Shown here: in pieces, positions 1 to 8,034 of the stretch
Numbering within the stretch: position 1 is the stretch's first letter
How the letters are laid out: the number at the start of each line of letters is the position of its first letter
NCBI GenBank assembly: GCA_038852315.1
Contig: JAWCKF010000008.1
Coordinates: forward strand, 1 to 60,337
Origin: COMBO-56-21 sp038852315
GTDB taxonomy: Archaea; Thermoplasmatota; Thermoplasmata; UBA10834
Length of the DNA stretch: 60,337 nucleotides
Direction: 5' to 3'
The notes under the pieces: generated by a model
Told to the model about the DNA's origin: nothing
Seen by the model: the letters and a program-made list of their open reading frames with translations, nothing else
Databases searched by the model: none
Made by a program: the position numbers and the translations under genes

Positions 1-1
1 G

Positions 2-49
2 ATACGGACGAAACAGGCGGCCAAGGTGTCCCTGACGGCGGAGTGGTGA
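2..49 (+). CDS. possible 3' end of an upstream gene
   Basis: One frame is open from the window edge to a TGA at 47-49 and encodes 15 residues, ending in Ala-Glu-Trp. It stops 4 bases before the TTG start of the next gene, as expected for an upstream operon member. Because the next gene is a Kbl-like enzyme, a threonine dehydrogenase upstream would be logical, but too little is visible to identify it. Confidence 0.3.
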   Translation: MRTKQAAKVSLTAEW

Positions 50-53
50 GTGT

Positions 54-1253
54 TTGACGGCGCGAGACCCGGTCGGGTTCCTAAGGTCGGAGTACGAGCA
101 ACTCGTCGCAGAGGAACTGGACTGGAAACTTAGGGTGCTACAGGGGCCGAGCACGCCCAGGTGTGTCGTTGACGGCCGGAAGGTCATCATGCTGTGCTCG
201 AACAACTACCTCAACATGAGCAACCACCCGAGGGTGAAGAGGGCCGCCATCGCAGCAATCGAGAGCCACGGGGCTGGCTCGGGCTCAGTCAGGCCGATAG
301 CAGGCAACATGGATCTCCACATGGAGCTTGAGAGGCGGCTCGCGAGGTTCAAGGAGGCCGAGGCTTCACTGGTGTACCAGACCGGGTTCGCAGCCAACGC
401 TGGCCTCATCCCACAGCTGGCTGACGAGGGCGACCTTATAGTCAGTGACGAGCTGAACCACGGGAGCATCATAGACGGGATCCGCCTGTCGAAGGCCGCC
501 CGGGCGGTGTACCGGCACTGCGATGTGGATGATTTGGAATCAGTCCTGCTCAGGGCCGAGGAACACTCTCCCCCGTACAGGCGGATACTGATAGTCACCG
601 ACGGGGTGTTCAGCATGGACGGGGACATCGCCCCCTTGGACAGGATAGCCGCACTCGCGCGCGAGCACGGGGCGATGGTCTATGTGGACGACGCTCACGG
701 CGAGGGCGTGCTGGGGGAGGGCGGCAGGGGCATAGTGTCGCACTACTCGCTCGGCAGGGGTGACGTCCATGTCGAGATGGGCACCTTCTCGAAGGCGTTC
801 GGCGTAGTAGGCGGGCACGTCTCCGGCAGCAGGGACCTCATCAACTTCGCCTACAACAAGAGCAGGACGTGGCTTCTGAGCGGGTCGCACCCGCCCGCGG
901 TCGCAGCGGCGTGCATAGCTGCCATCGATGTGCTCGAGACCGAACCGGAGCACGTGAAGAACCTCTGGGCGAACACCGAGTACTTCAGGAAGGGCATCAG
1001 GCAGCTGGGATTCGACACTGGGAAGAGCCAGACCCCAATAATCCCTGTCATGATGGGCGAGAGCGGCACGGCAAAGAGGTTCAGCTCGCGGTTGTTCGAG
1101 ATGGGCGTCTTTGCCCTTCCGATAGTTTATCCGATGGTCGCAAGGGACAAGGCCAGGATAAGGACGATAATGAACGCAGCACACACGCGGGAGGACCTGG
1201 ATGAGGCCCTCGCGGCGTTCGAGAGGATAGGCAGGGAGCTCGGAGTGATCTAG
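54..1253 (+). CDS. kbl: glycine C-acetyltransferase / 2-amino-3-ketobutyrate CoA ligase-like PLP enzyme
   Basis: This 399-residue protein belongs to the alpha-oxoamine synthase family (fold type I, PLP-dependent), which condenses an amino acid with an acyl-CoA. Family signatures in order are an early CSNNYLN segment, the substrate loop SGSVRP, the VDDAHGEGVLG segment whose Asp and His contact PLP, and TFSKAFG, which carries the PLP lysine. Length is normal. The start is a TTG preceded by GGAG/GGTGAG; no better in-frame start exists. KBL (threonine catabolism, with threonine dehydrogenase) and BioF (biotin synthesis) look alike at this level; KBL is favoured because archaeal relatives are usually KBL and no biotin genes lie nearby. 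Its stop overlaps the convergent zinc-ribbon gene by four bases. Confidence 0.8.
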   Translation: MTARDPVGFLRSEYEQLVAEELDWKLRVLQGPSTPRCVVDGRKVIMLCSNNYLNMSNHPRVKRAAIAAIESHGAGSGSVRPIAGNMDLHMELERRLARFKEAEASLVYQTGFAANAGLIPQLADEGDLIVSDELNHGSIIDGIRLSKAARAVYRHCDVDDLESVLLRAEEHSPPYRRILIVTDGVFSMDGDIAPLDRIAALAREHGAMVYVDDAHGEGVLGEGGRGIVSHYSLGRGDVHVEMGTFSKAFGVVGGHVSGSRDLINFAYNKSRTWLLSGSHPPAVAAACIAAIDVLETEPEHVKNLWANTEYFRKGIRQLGFDTGKSQTPIIPVMMGESGTAKRFSSRLFEMGVFALPIVYPMVARDKARIRTIMNAAHTREDLDEALAAFERIGRELGVI

Positions 1254-1750
1254 TCGAGTTCCTCCTCTTCCTGCTCGCCCTCCTTGTGCTCCGTCACGGA
1301 TATCTTGAACTCCTCATTGGGAGTCAGAACCTCGAATATGATGGTGTCGACAACCCCCTTCTCCTTGATCGATTGTGCCGGCGGAAGCAGGTGGTACTTC
1401 TCAAAGAACTTCGCCAGCTGGTCTTTGCCGTCTTCAGACACCGCCTTCTTGATCACAGCCGGCTTCTTCCAGAAGGACGGGCCCAGCTTTGCTACGGTCC
1501 TGCGGCCGTCGATGTGGAGCACCACCTCCTCGGTGCCCTTCGTGAAGTATCTGTCGCGGGCGTGCAGAGGGACCTCGATGCCCCTCGTCCTGCTAGGCCC
1601 CTGCCAGACCGTGCACTCGAAGACGTCACCGGAGGCTGATTCAGCTGGCGCGACAGCCGTCCTCGGAGGGTATGTCAGTACGTGGCATGTCGGACAGAAC
1701 ATCTGGTCCGTCTCCCGCTTGCACCTGTTGCACACGCGCGTGAGCGTCAC
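1250..1750 (-). CDS. zinc-ribbon protein of unknown function
   Basis: This 166-residue cytoplasmic protein starts with a four-cysteine zinc ribbon (CNRCKRE...CPTC, about residues 7-22). A beta-rich middle and an amphipathic segment rich in lysine follow (about 90-130), then a strongly acidic tail (EGEQEEEELD). No signal peptide or membrane segment is visible. The GTG start is preceded by GGGGGAG at good spacing. I do not recognise the family. The zinc-ribbon/acidic-tail make-up would suit a nucleic-acid or ribosome-associated protein, but that is inference. Confidence 0.65.
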   Translation of the reverse strand: MTLTRVCNRCKRETDQMFCPTCHVLTYPPRTAVAPAESASGDVFECTVWQGPSRTRGIEVPLHARDRYFTKGTEEVVLHIDGRRTVAKLGPSFWKKPAVIKKAVSEDGKDQLAKFFEKYHLLPPAQSIKEKGVVDTIIFEVLTPNEEFKISVTEHKEGEQEEEELD

Positions 1751-1926
1751 CTAGCTCCCCCTCGGTGTAATCGTTATGTGCACATGAAGGTTAGCTTCGC
1801 GGACCCGCCACTCTTGGGCATACGAGCGCTTGACCGCTGTCAGTGGCCGAACTCGGGCGACGAAAGCGCGGCGGAGATTGTTTGAAATCTTGCCTAGACG
1901 TTACCGAGGCCGAGGAGTCGATAACC

Positions 1927-2403
1927 ATGCCGAAGGTGCTGATATGCTACTACTCCCGTTCCGGGAACACTAAGAGGATGGCCTACCTGATCCAGAAGGG
2001 CGTCATGGACGCCGGCGTCGATGTTGAGACGAGGGATGTCAGGAAGGTCAAAGTCGATGAGCTCCTGAAGTATGACGGCATCGTCATCGGGTCACCGACG
2101 TACTATGGCCACATGGCGGCCCCCGTCAAAGACCTACTGGACAGGAGCATAAAGCTCCACGGCAAGCTCCAGGACAAGGTGGGTGGCGCCTTCGCTTCGA
2201 GCGCAAACATCGGCGGGGGCAACGAGACGACGATAATGGGCATACTGCAGGCGCTTCTCATACACGGCATGGTTGTATGCGGCGATCACAGGGGCGACCA
2301 CTATGGGCCAGTGTCGATCGAGAAGCCGAACAAGCGCGTGGAGACCGTGTGCGTGAGGTACGGCAGGCGCGTGGCCGAGCTCACTAAGAAACTGCACGGC
2401 TGA
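1927..2403 (+). CDS. flavodoxin / WrbA-like NAD(P)H:quinone oxidoreductase
   Basis: This 158-residue protein has a flavodoxin fold. It opens with a beta-strand followed by the FMN phosphate loop YYSRSGNTKRMA, then the SPTYYGHMAAPVKDLLDR segment typical of the WrbA/flavodoxin-like family, and GGGNETT before the third flavin loop. It should bind FMN and carry electrons or reduce quinones in the cytoplasm. The ATG at 1927 was chosen because AGGAG lies about 12 bases upstream and the conserved first strand begins there; the open frame extends further upstream without similarity. It is convergent with the giant TPR gene. Confidence 0.85.
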   Translation: MPKVLICYYSRSGNTKRMAYLIQKGVMDAGVDVETRDVRKVKVDELLKYDGIVIGSPTYYGHMAAPVKDLLDRSIKLHGKLQDKVGGAFASSANIGGGNETTIMGILQALLIHGMVVCGDHRGDHYGPVSIEKPNKRVETVCVRYGRRVAELTKKLHG

Positions 2404-2451
2404 GGTCTGTTCTCCTCGTAGAGCCCTGAGCGCGCGGAAGAGTTCTGAGGA

Positions 2452-5400
2452 TCACAAGCGAGTCAGATCCTCGTCCTCGTCCCTCTTCTTCTTAGCAGGC
2501 CTCATCTCCTTGGCCCTTTTCCTCGCTGGTGGCTCGGCCGCTTCTGGAGAATCCTCAGCCTCGGCCGGTTCCTCGCGATCGCGTCTTGCCTTCTCCTTCA
2601 CCTCCACCGGTTCCCCGATGGGCGCGTTGCACCTGGGACATCTATCAGAGCCTCGGACGCACTCCCTGCAAAGGACAGCTTTACACTTGGGACACCTGGC
2701 TACCGCTATGCCTCCGTGGAACAGGCATCTCCTGCCGACAAGGTCGGATGGCACGTCCTTCGGAGGGGGGCCAGTCGTCCGCTGGGGCTGCACCACAACT
2801 CCGTGCTCGGGCCTCCGCCTCCTCTCGGTCTCACGCTCAGGGGAGAATCTATGGGGCCCCCTTTCAAAAACACCCTCAGGCTCCTCCTCAGGAGGCCTTC
2901 GCGCAGGATACCTCTCCAGGTGCTCCTCCGGAGGCATAGTCTTTCGCCTCGGAGCTGCGCGTCCGCCCCGCTCCATGGGCCCGGTCTCCTCGTAGGGTGA
3001 GTACTTGCCGTACCCCTCGCTGAGTATGGAGCTGACCTTTATCGAGGGCGTCTCAAAACCGCCTCCCTGGAACGTCTGTAGTATGGCGACCAGCTGCCGC
3101 GCCCTGTAGACGCCCACTCCGAGGTTCCTTACGACGCCCAGGACGTTCTTCTGGTCGTTCGGCAGGTCGAGCGCCTGCCTCAGCATGACCTCCGTGTGCT
3201 CGTCAGCAACCTTGGTGCTGAACTCGTGCGTCTCGACCGCGTGTATGTAGCTGAGTATCTTCTTGGCAGTCGATATCCTCAGCTCTGGGAAGTTGACAGT
3301 GATGTCGCAGAGCCTCAACCCGTGCGCCGCGAGGTCCCTCTTCTCCATCGTGTTGACGAGAACCTCCCTGGATACCTTCTCGTACTTCTCGAAGTCCTCT
3401 TTCGAAAGCCCCGACAGACTGATCTCCTCGCGAGCGTTGAGGAAGTTCAGGACGTCCCCGAGGAACGCGTACGGGATGCCGCACACCCTGAACGCCTCCT
3501 CCTTCGTCACAGGCCTGCCGTTCACGTACTCGAACTCCAGAACCGAGCGTGCGTATTCCTCGATCTTGTTCCTCCTGATATTCTCCTCGGCCGCCTTCCT
3601 GCCCTCGGCCGCGGCCTCGAAGTACGGGTCGATGCTGAGCGCGTGGTCGAAGCACCTCAGTGCCTGTTCGGGCCTGTTCAATCTGAGCAGGACCGATCCC
3701 TTGCTCTTCCACGCCTCCTTGTCGTTGGGATCGAGGCCTATCGCCCTGTCGTAGGAGCTCACCGCCTCCTCGAGCATCTCCTGTTTCTCCATGGCGAAGC
3801 CTTTGCTCATCCAGATCTTCGGGTTGGAGCTGTCGATCGTGAGAGCCTTGTCGAAGCACGCGTCCGCATCGCTGAACCTTTCGAGCTCGAGGTTGAGCAG
3901 GCCGAGCCGGTACCACACACCCTGATCTCCCTGATCCTGCTCAAGCGCCTTCGTGTACGACCTGATCGCCTCGTCCTTGTTTCCCTGCGCCTCGAAGGCC
4001 TTCGCCCTGCTTTTCCAGAGGTCCTTGTCGACTGAGCCGAGCCGGACCGCCTCGTCGAAGGTCCTTATCGCCTCCGGAATCCTGTTCAACTTGAGCAGAG
4101 CCATCCCTTCGTACTTCAGCGTCGACGTGTCCTGTGGTGCGAGCCTCCTGGCGTCCTCGAATGATTGAAGGCTCTCCTCGAACTTGCCGAGAGCAGCCAG
4201 CGCCCGACCGCGGTTCGTATGGAACTCCGCGAAGGTCGGCAGTATCTTGATTGCCCTCTCGAAGTCACCGAGGGCCTCTCCCAGCCTCCTGAGCTCGAGG
4301 TATGCCTTGCCCCGATTGTTGAGCACGTATGGCTGGTTCGGGTCCAACCGTATCGCCGCCTCTAGCGTCTCCGCTGCCTGTGCGGGTTGGCCCGACGAGA
4401 GGAGGAGCACCCCCTTCCTGTTCAACAGGAACACGTCCTTGCGGTCGAGGGCCAAAGCCTTGTCGTAGCTCTCGAGGGCCTCCTTCGTCCGACCGAGCCT
4501 GTCGAGCGCAGCTGCTCTGTCAGCCCAGGCGTTCTTGTTCTTGGGATTGATACGGAGTATCTGGTCGCAGACAGCCACAACGCTGTCCCACTCGTCCAAC
4601 CCGATGAGTGCCATCTTCTTGAGTTCGAGCGTGTCGAGGTCGGCAGGGTCTATCTCGAGAGCTTTGTTGAAGGATGCGAGCGCATCGCTGTGCCTCTTCA
4701 AAAGCAGCAGAGCGCTGCCCCTGTCCACGAGCGCATCCTTGTCGTGCGGGCTCAGAGCGAGGATCTCCTCGCAGACGGAGACGACCTCGACGCTCCTCTT
4801 CAGCGATTTCAGCACGTCCTTCTTCGCGACTAGCAGAGGGAGCATCTTCGGTGAGGCCCTGAGCGCCTCCTCGTAAGCCGCAAGCGCGTCCTCCGGTCGT
4901 CCGAGCCTGACTAGCAGTTGGCCCTCCTTTGTCCTGAACTCCGGCACGCGCGAATCGAGCTTCACAGCCTCGCGCACGGATGCGAGAGCATCCTCGTACC
5001 TCTCGAGCCATTCGAGCGAAAGCGCCCTCTGGAACCACAGGACCGCGTCACGCGGGTCGGCCCGGACGGCGCGGTCGAAGGCCGCGAGCGCCTCCTCGTA
5101 TCGCTCCAGCTCAACGAGAGACCTGCCGAGGTTGGCGAGGATCACCTTGTCGTCGGGAACGAACTCTGCTGCCTTCTGATATGCGGCGACAGCCTCCTCG
5201 AACTCCTTCGCCTGGAATGCGGCGTCACCCCTCAACCGCCACAAGATGTGGTCGGACGGAGCCACCCTGAGGCCTTGCCTCGCGAAGTCCATCGCATCCC
5301 TCGGCCGTCCGGTCCTGAGGTACATCGACGCGACGCTCTGGAATATGGTTGGGTTCTTCGGGTCGTGGCTGAGTGCAAGCTTGTAGGCAGCCACAGCGTC

Positions 5401-6906
5401 GTCGTACCTCTCCATGCGGTCGAGCGCAACGGCCCTGTCCAGGTATGCGGCCCTGTTCTTATCATCTGCGGCGATGATCCTGTCACAAGTGTGGACGACC
5501 ATGTCGTCCTTCTGGAGGCGCTTGTAGGCTTCCTTCAGGGTCTCGAGGATAGGCAGCCGGTCAGGTGTCGCCTTCCAAGTCTTCTCCAGTACCTTCACTG
5601 CCTCCTGCACCCTATCCATCCTCATCAGGGCGAGGGCCTTGTCATGCATCGCCTGAAAGTCCCCCGGATCGAGCTCTATCATCTTGTCACACCAGAGCAC
5701 GACGTCAGCGTTCCTGCCCAAGGCGACGAGTATGTCCTTCTTCAGCCTCATCGCATCCTTTTGGTTGGGCAACAGCGCGAGGGCGGCGTCCACGACAGGC
5801 AATGCCTGGTCATGTTTCGAGAGAGCTGCCAAGGATCTCGCCTTGTCGAGCACGGAGTCGCCGTCTCGGGGGTTTAGGTGTATGATGGTGTCGCAAACGC
5901 TGATTATGTCCTGATGCCTGCCGAGCTTCAGAAGTGTCTTCTTCTTGTTCGTCAGCGTGGAGATGTCCTGAGCGTCGATGGCCAGAGCCCTGTCGAACGA
6001 TTCCAGAGCATCATCGTATTGCTGGAGCTCCTCCTGGACGACGCCGAGCTCGTTCCAGATGACCTTGTTCCCCGGGTCGAGCTGAGACGCCCGCTTGAAG
6101 CTGTTGAGCGCATCCTTCAGCCTGCCTAGCTTGTGCTCCATCCTTCCGATGTTGTCGAAGCAGTATGCATCCTCCGGGTCGATCTTCAGCGCGGCGCGAA
6201 GGGCGGCAATCGCCTCCTCCGGCTTTCCAGCGAGGTTCAATGCAGCTGCCTTGCCTATCCACAGCTCCTTGTCTTTCGGTTCGATCTCCAATGCACGGTC
6301 GTACAACTCTGACGCTTCGTCATACCTCTGCAGTCTAGTGAGCGCCGACGCCTTCTTCTTCATCGTGTCCAGGTCTTCTGGCGCGTGCGAGAGGATCTTG
6401 TCGTAATATGATATCTTGAGCGGGCTGAGCGCGACTGCCCGACTGTAGCTCTCGATGGCCCCTTTGACGTCTCCCACCGACTCCTGGGCCGACGCGAGCG
6501 CGGACCACATCTCGTCGGAGTCGGGAGCTGACGCGACCGCCGCCCTGAGCGATGCCAATGCATCATCCTTCCGGCCCAGGCTTAGCGACGCGAGGCCGTT
6601 CACCCTCATCCCCTGAACATTCCTGGGATCCAGCTGTAGCGCGACCTTGGCGACATCCTCCGCCTTCTGGAACTCCCCGAACTCGAGAAACATCCTGCCC
6701 ATGCCAGAGAACACACCGGAGAATTCGTGTTTCATCTTGCCTATGAAGAGCATGTTCTCCCGGAGCATCAAGCGAGTCCTCTCGAGTTCGGCGGCGGCCT
6801 CGCTCCGCCTGCCGCTCTTGTCTAGAGAATCGACCCTGGACAGCTCTTTCCGAGCCCTCTCCAAGAGCTTTTTCTCCTTGTTCAGCAGCGTGTCCAGAAG
6901 ACCCAA
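2452..6906 (-). CDS. giant TPR-repeat protein with C-terminal zinc-binding domain
   Basis: This 1484-residue cytoplasmic protein has an N-terminal helical segment (1-50), then roughly thirty tandem 34-residue tetratricopeptide repeats to about residue 1100, with repeated A...Y..AL...P consensus positions. A unique helical domain follows (about 1105-1290), then a low-complexity Pro/Arg/Glu linker. A zinc domain with CLFHGG, CPKCKAVLC, CRECV and CPRC lies at about 1393-1425, and the end is a charged Lys/Glu/Asp tail. TPR arrays are protein-binding scaffolds; the B-box/RING-like zinc module suggests a docking or assembly role. The start is TTG with AGGTGTG upstream. A matching promoter element, CTTTTATGAG on this strand, lies near 6948-6957. 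Partners are unknown. Confidence 0.85.
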   Translation of the reverse strand: MGLLDTLLNKEKKLLERARKELSRVDSLDKSGRRSEAAAELERTRLMLRENMLFIGKMKHEFSGVFSGMGRMFLEFGEFQKAEDVAKVALQLDPRNVQGMRVNGLASLSLGRKDDALASLRAAVASAPDSDEMWSALASAQESVGDVKGAIESYSRAVALSPLKISYYDKILSHAPEDLDTMKKKASALTRLQRYDEASELYDRALEIEPKDKELWIGKAAALNLAGKPEEAIAALRAALKIDPEDAYCFDNIGRMEHKLGRLKDALNSFKRASQLDPGNKVIWNELGVVQEELQQYDDALESFDRALAIDAQDISTLTNKKKTLLKLGRHQDIISVCDTIIHLNPRDGDSVLDKARSLAALSKHDQALPVVDAALALLPNQKDAMRLKKDILVALGRNADVVLWCDKMIELDPGDFQAMHDKALALMRMDRVQEAVKVLEKTWKATPDRLPILETLKEAYKRLQKDDMVVHTCDRIIAADDKNRAAYLDRAVALDRMERYDDAVAAYKLALSHDPKNPTIFQSVASMYLRTGRPRDAMDFARQGLRVAPSDHILWRLRGDAAFQAKEFEEAVAAYQKAAEFVPDDKVILANLGRSLVELERYEEALAAFDRAVRADPRDAVLWFQRALSLEWLERYEDALASVREAVKLDSRVPEFRTKEGQLLVRLGRPEDALAAYEEALRASPKMLPLLVAKKDVLKSLKRSVEVVSVCEEILALSPHDKDALVDRGSALLLLKRHSDALASFNKALEIDPADLDTLELKKMALIGLDEWDSVVAVCDQILRINPKNKNAWADRAAALDRLGRTKEALESYDKALALDRKDVFLLNRKGVLLLSSGQPAQAAETLEAAIRLDPNQPYVLNNRGKAYLELRRLGEALGDFERAIKILPTFAEFHTNRGRALAALGKFEESLQSFEDARRLAPQDTSTLKYEGMALLKLNRIPEAIRTFDEAVRLGSVDKDLWKSRAKAFEAQGNKDEAIRSYTKALEQDQGDQGVWYRLGLLNLELERFSDADACFDKALTIDSSNPKIWMSKGFAMEKQEMLEEAVSSYDRAIGLDPNDKEAWKSKGSVLLRLNRPEQALRCFDHALSIDPYFEAAAEGRKAAEENIRRNKIEEYARSVLEFEYVNGRPVTKEEAFRVCGIPYAFLGDVLNFLNAREEISLSGLSKEDFEKYEKVSREVLVNTMEKRDLAAHGLRLCDITVNFPELRISTAKKILSYIHAVETHEFSTKVADEHTEVMLRQALDLPNDQKNVLGVVRNLGVGVYRARQLVAILQTFQGGGFETPSIKVSSILSEGYGKYSPYEETGPMERGGRAAPRRKTMPPEEHLERYPARRPPEEEPEGVFERGPHRFSPERETERRRRPEHGVVVQPQRTTGPPPKDVPSDLVGRRCLFHGGIAVARCPKCKAVLCRECVRGSDRCPRCNAPIGEPVEVKEKARRDREEPAEAEDSPEAAEPPARKRAKEMRPAKKKRDEDEDLTRL

Positions 6907-7072
6907 ACGAACACACCTGGCTTGTTGCGACTTAATGAAGTTGTGCTCATAAAAGGGTTTGCCGCCCTCTGTTCGGCCCTGCGAACTCCGAACATCACGT
7001 GGGTAATCTGTCGTCGGACGAGGATTCGTGAAGCTTTGCCCGCGAATGAGAACGGTTCGCTAGGCCAGCTTC

Positions 7073-7093
7073 AGAAATCTCGAAGAGATTTCT
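7073..7093. repeat. perfect 9-bp inverted repeat (AGAAATCTC / GAGATTTCT)
   Basis: The two arms are exact reverse complements separated by GAA. The element lies between divergent genes, upstream of both. It could be an operator or an RNA hairpin. No T-run follows, so a terminator role is not supported. Confidence 0.45.
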
Positions 7094-7154
7094 CCGCACG
7101 GCTGCAGTGCTCGGTCAGACAAACAGCGCCTTGAAATGCGACCTTCTGGGAATC

Positions 7155-7180
7155 ATTAAATATTAGACACGATTATATCG
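7155..7180 (+). promoter_or_regulatory. TATA-like promoter elements upstream of the small gene pair
   Basis: ATTAAATATTAG (7155-7166) and GATTATATCG (7171-7180) are AT-rich islands in GC-rich sequence. They sit about 50-70 bases before the ATG at 7228, consistent with an archaeal TATA box and a short leader. Confidence 0.45.
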
Positions 7181-7227
7181 GCGAACAGCTGACAAATCGT
7201 CAGACAAACCCGTTGGGATGGGATGCG

Positions 7228-7464
7228 ATGAAGCACAGGGATTCGGCGCGGAAGGCGACACGAAACGCCCAAGCAATCGAATGGGCGAGGACCCACACGC
7301 TCCAGGACCTGAGGGATCTCGCGAGCGAGATGTCGGATCTTGGAGAGGATGTCGAGGACATCACGCGGCTCCTGAGTGATCTGTCAGAGATGGATCGGAG
7401 CCTGCACGCCGACAGCGCGCTCCCTGAGGCGTGTGAGAACGAGACAGCGGAGATAGCAGCATAG
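7228..7464 (+). CDS. small acidic helical protein
   Basis: A 78-residue protein with a basic N-terminus (MKHRDSARKATRN) and an acidic amphipathic helix-rich middle of repeated leucines and acidic residues (about 28-60), possibly a short coiled coil. I do not recognise it. The ATG at 7228 was chosen over an in-frame TTG at 7213. It directly abuts the next small gene (stop at 7462-7464, next possible start at 7465), so the two are probably co-transcribed and perhaps co-folded. Confidence 0.45.
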   Translation: MKHRDSARKATRNAQAIEWARTHTLQDLRDLASEMSDLGEDVEDITRLLSDLSEMDRSLHADSALPEACENETAEIAA

Positions 7465-7473
7465 GTGATTGAA

Positions 7474-7677
7474 ATGAAACTGAGAAAGAACAAGAAGAAG
7501 GACAGCAAGACAACCCCGGATGACTTCGTGGACAACTACTCGCACAAGCAGGTCGTGGAGTTCCACCCGCACTGCTATGTCCAACAGCTGGCACTCGCCG
7601 AGGCAAAGCGCTTCGACGAGTTCTACGCCCTCGCGCACCACCCTGTGCTCGGAGAAGAAGAGGAGTCGGAGGCTTAG
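7474..7677 (+). CDS. small protein with basic N-terminus
   Basis: A 67-residue protein with a lysine/arginine-rich start (MKLRKNKKKDSK), a middle with several His/Tyr residues, and an acidic C-terminal tail. AGGTGAT lies just before the ATG and overlaps the stop of the preceding small gene, which indicates translational coupling. An in-frame GTG at 7465 is an alternative start. Function unknown; a small nucleic-acid-binding or regulatory role is only a guess. Confidence 0.45.
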   Translation: MKLRKNKKKDSKTTPDDFVDNYSHKQVVEFHPHCYVQQLALAEAKRFDEFYALAHHPVLGEEEESEA

Positions 7678-7732
7678 GCCATCCGGCAGAGATGCCACGA
7701 TGGGTTGCACCGAAAAACTCTGCGGATGAAAG

Positions 7733-7849
7733 TGCAGGTGCCGGGATTCGAACCCGGGCCGTTGGCTTTCATCCCTCTCCGGTTTTCTATTGTGTTTTCA
7801 TGGCGAGAGGCTGGAAGGCCAAAATCCTAACCAGCTAGATCACACCTGC
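7733..7849 (-). tRNA. tRNA-Gly(UCC) with a 44-nt intron
   Basis: Read on the minus strand, the acceptor stem GCAGGTG/CACCTGC closes perfectly with discriminator A. A D-arm, a TTGGC/GCCAA anticodon stem and a CCGGG/CCCGG T-arm with TTCGAAT loop follow. The anticodon is UCC (Gly), placed after T33. An insertion at 7768-7811 lies at the canonical archaeal position 37/38. The intron can form an inner CCTCTC/GAGAGG helix, compatible with a bulge-helix-bulge splice site. CCA is not encoded. The exact splice boundary may shift by a base or two. Confidence 0.9.
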
Positions 7850-7874
7850 ACGGGCGTGATGAAGCAAGACCGCG

Positions 7875-7884
7875 CCTAAATAGG
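7875..7884 (-). promoter_or_regulatory. TATA-like box of the tRNA-Gly gene
   Basis: CCTATTTAGG on the minus strand is centred about 30 bases upstream of the tRNA 5' end, the usual distance for an archaeal tRNA promoter. Confidence 0.5.
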
Positions 7885-8034
7885 TTTTCTTCCGAAGTCA
7901 GATGCTCTCTCTTCAGGGCCGGCCGCAAGAGGAATCGTCGCCGAGAGTGATGCGTTAGATAAGCGGTAGTCGATTACGAATAGAGTGGGGTTTTGGAGGA
8001 GTGGCAGAGCCCCATTTCAAGGAGGGCTTTCTCA

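Larger units (their letters stand above)
6907..7212. other. intergenic region with promoters and a short perfect hairpin
   Basis: About 300 bases without a convincing gene. It holds the putative promoter of the giant TPR gene (minus strand, near 6948-6957) and a 9-bp perfect inverted repeat with a 3-base loop at 7073-7093. TATA-like stretches at 7155-7166 and 7171-7180 precede the small plus-strand gene pair. A 70-codon frame through the middle has no coding character and was not called. Confidence 0.5.

Noticed and set aside
3196..4035. Long plus-strand frame opposite the giant TPR gene
   Set aside because: It is the antisense shadow of a strongly coding gene in GC-rich DNA; its composition is Arg/Val/Leu-rich and without family motifs.
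2452..6906. Regular protein-level repeats as a CRISPR or DNA tandem-repeat array
   Set aside because: The periodicity is in the 34-residue TPR consensus; the DNA itself diverges between units and there are no spacers.
6922..7134. 70-codon frame between the giant TPR gene and the small gene pair
   Set aside because: No ribosome-binding site, no motif, and it spans the hairpin and promoter region.
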